From the NCBI RefSeq assembly GCF_900547205.1, contig NZ_URFY01000001.1, forward strand, positions 1 to 64,000: DNA of 64,000 bases, written 5' to 3'. A program made the position numbers and the translations under genes. Positions within the stretch are counted from its first letter, which is position 1, and every line of letters begins with the position of its first letter. Origin of the DNA: an uncultured Bacteroides sp. GTDB lineage: Bacteria > Bacteroidota > Bacteroidia > Bacteroidales > Bacteroidaceae. The notes beneath the pieces were generated by a model. The model made no database searches, was not told where the DNA came from, and saw only the letters and a list, made by a program, of their open reading frames with translations. Below are positions 62,524-64,000 of the stretch, piece after piece.

Positions 62524-64000
62524 ATGAACCGGCTATTTATACGTATAGGAATTATAGTGGGATTGTTGCTGGGAGGAAGTCTATCCGCCGAGGCTCAAAA
62601 GAAACCGTTGGATATAGAAGCGTGCATGTCGTGGAAGCGTATTGATGCGCCGGATATTTCACCGACAGGCAGGTGGGTGACTTACCGTATATCGTTGATG
62701 GAATATAATCCGGATAGCAAGGAAGAAAAACCTCTGCATTTATTCGATTCCCGTACACGGAAAGAAATATTGCTGAATGGTGATATAGAGCGCCTGGAGT
62801 TTTATAATAACGATCAAGGGGCTTTTTATCGGCAGGCGGACTCAGCGGGAGTAATGAAAACATTCTTGTTATCATTGCCTTCGGGAGTAAAGAGTGAATG
62901 GAAGCATAAAGAGACTTTTCGCCCAGTGGAAGGTACTCCATACTCAATCTCGGCAATCAACGTGCCGAAAGATACGGTGAATCATGTTCCGGCTTTTAAC
63001 AGGTTGGTTGTACGTCATTTGAAGACAGAAGTTGCTTTTCATATTGATAGTATCGGTTACCATTCTTTGTATGACGGAGGACGTTCTATCCTTTTCATTC
63101 GTAAAAAGTCGGAAGGGAATGAGCTATGTTATGGTCCTTTAGCCGGTCCATATAAGATTCTCTATCAAAGCTCTGTAAAAAAAGAACCTTCATCTTATAG
63201 TTTTAATGAGAAAGAGATGACCGGGGAGTTTAGTGTAAATGACTCTTTGTGGTATGCTTTCTCATTAAAGAAGCCGAGTTGTGACTTGCTTTTTGACCGG
63301 AAAGAGATTGTTTTGCCTGATGGTATGGCTGTCGGACGCATTGACTTGTCGAAAAGCCATAACTTTCTGATGCTTGAACTTAGGGATTCACAGCAGGTTT
63401 CCCGTAAAAGAGAAGAACCGGAGAAGAAACCGGACAAGAGTTTTGAATTAGAGTTGTGGACATGGAACGAAATGGAAGTTCCGACTTTACAAAGGGGCGG
63501 ACGTTATAGGCAGGATGAGTCGGTGACGTATATTTATGATATTTCTTCGAAGAAGCTCACAGAAGTTGCGCCTTCCACTGTAGATTTACTGTTACCGTTG
63601 GGAGCGGATAAATTGGACTATGTGCTTTACACGGACCAATCTCCTTATAAGATGCAACGTGAGTGGTTGGATCGGTTACCGTTTGATGTGTATTCGGTGA
63701 ATGTGCATACGGGTGCAAAACAACTGATTGGACGCAGTTATCGTTCAGCACCGAAATGGTCGGTGAATGGCAAGTGGGCGGTTATGTATGATCCGATTGC
63801 TCAGGTCTGGAATAAGTTTGATGGAGCTACCGGTAAGGTCGTAAATATCTCCGACGCTATCGGCTACCCAATGTTTGTGGAAAGTTATGATAAACCGGCT
63901 CCTGCCCCTGCTTATGGAATAGCAGGGTGGACGGCTGACGGGAATAATGTGTTTCTGTATGATGCATATGATTGGTGGAAGGTTGATTTGACAGGAGAAC
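62524..64000 (+). CDS. S9-family peptidase 3 of locus C, 5' part only
   Basis: The ATG at 62524 opens a frame that has no stop to the window end, giving 492 codons. Signal peptide (LFIRIGIIVGLLLGG, cleavage near SAEAQ). The visible part is an N-terminal propeller (EACMSWKRIDAPDISPTGRW, VYSVNVHTGAKQLIG, GYPMFVESYDKPAPAP) of the prolyl-oligopeptidase type; the catalytic domain lies beyond 64000. It is not a close copy of peptidases 1 and 2. Translation is likely coupled to peptidase 2 by the 1-bp gap. Confidence 0.85.
   Translation, partial: MNRLFIRIGIIVGLLLGGSLSAEAQKKPLDIEACMSWKRIDAPDISPTGRWVTYRISLMEYNPDSKEEKPLHLFDSRTRKEILLNGDIERLEFYNNDQGAFYRQADSAGVMKTFLLSLPSGVKSEWKHKETFRPVEGTPYSISAINVPKDTVNHVPAFNRLVVRHLKTEVAFHIDSIGYHSLYDGGRSILFIRKKSEGNELCYGPLAGPYKILYQSSVKKEPSSYSFNEKEMTGEFSVNDSLWYAFSLKKPSCDLLFDRKEIVLPDGMAVGRIDLSKSHNFLMLELRDSQQVSRKREEPEKKPDKSFELELWTWNEMEVPTLQRGGRYRQDESVTYIYDISSKKLTEVAPSTVDLLLPLGADKLDYVLYTDQSPYKMQREWLDRLPFDVYSVNVHTGAKQLIGRSYRSAPKWSVNGKWAVMYDPIAQVWNKFDGATGKVVNISDAIGYPMFVESYDKPAPAPAYGIAGWTADGNNVFLYDAYDWWKVDLTGE

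Overview
The window looks like chromosomal DNA of a gut Bacteroides (genus-level call; the species cannot be read from the sequence alone). The evidence is three SusC/SusD-type outer-membrane uptake loci, ECF sigma/FecR pairs tied to TonB receptors carrying an STN domain, promoters of the Bacteroidetes type (TTG, 19 bp, TAnnTTTG), many lipoproteins with acidic residues just after the lipobox cysteine, and intergenic palindromes of a kind common in these genomes.

Layout. 1-4196 (+): the 3' end of a SusD-like gene, then a zinc metallohydrolase lipoprotein, a DUF4302-type lipoprotein and a BACON lipoprotein (locus A), closed by a terminator. 4197-5001: a gene-free stretch holding a degenerate array with an exact 22-bp period. 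5002-33145, almost all on the minus strand: housekeeping genes. These are queG, a polysaccharide deacetylase, a large DUF2723/GT117 membrane protein, a zinc ABC ATPase and binding protein without a permease, mnmD, a DedA-like protein, a membrane protein, purD, a DPP-IV-type peptidase, an ORF6N protein, an RlmL-like methyltransferase, cysE, polA, deoC, a MazG-like pyrophosphohydrolase, dtd, uvrC, apt, mnmG and an Rpn-type nuclease. One gene in this block, a polyprenyl synthase, is on the plus strand. A near-perfect parS site lies between apt and mnmG. 33146-34300: a strand-switch region with a palindrome, a 59-codon ORF, a rod-shaped RNA that looks like 6S RNA with a textbook promoter, and a second 22-bp-spaced palindrome array.

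34301-46103 (+), locus B: a metallophosphoesterase/PQQ-propeller fusion, an ECF sigma factor, FecR, SusC, SusD, a GxDLY/SGNH esterase and a second metallophosphoesterase. A leader element of about 65 bp is repeated upstream of the fusion gene and of fecR, so the fusion gene probably belongs to the same regulon. There is no glycoside hydrolase, which suggests a phosphate- or ester-bearing substrate. 46104-48175: a short-repeat tract, a hairpin, and a stand-alone AAA-ATPase/nuclease gene with its own promoter and a possible operator.

48375-64000 (+), locus C: ECF sigma, FecR, SusC, SusD, a DUF4843 lipoprotein, a PKD-like lipoprotein and three consecutive S9-family peptidases, the last running off the window. 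This is best read as a peptide-scavenging Sus-like system, in which signalling through the STN domain and FecR switches on receptor and peptidases together.

The least explained signals are the two 22-bp-period arrays, the palindrome families built of 7-, 8- and 10-nt units, the shared locus B leader element, and the parS/strand-switch/6S neighbourhood. No tRNA, rRNA, insertion sequence or CRISPR array was recognised.
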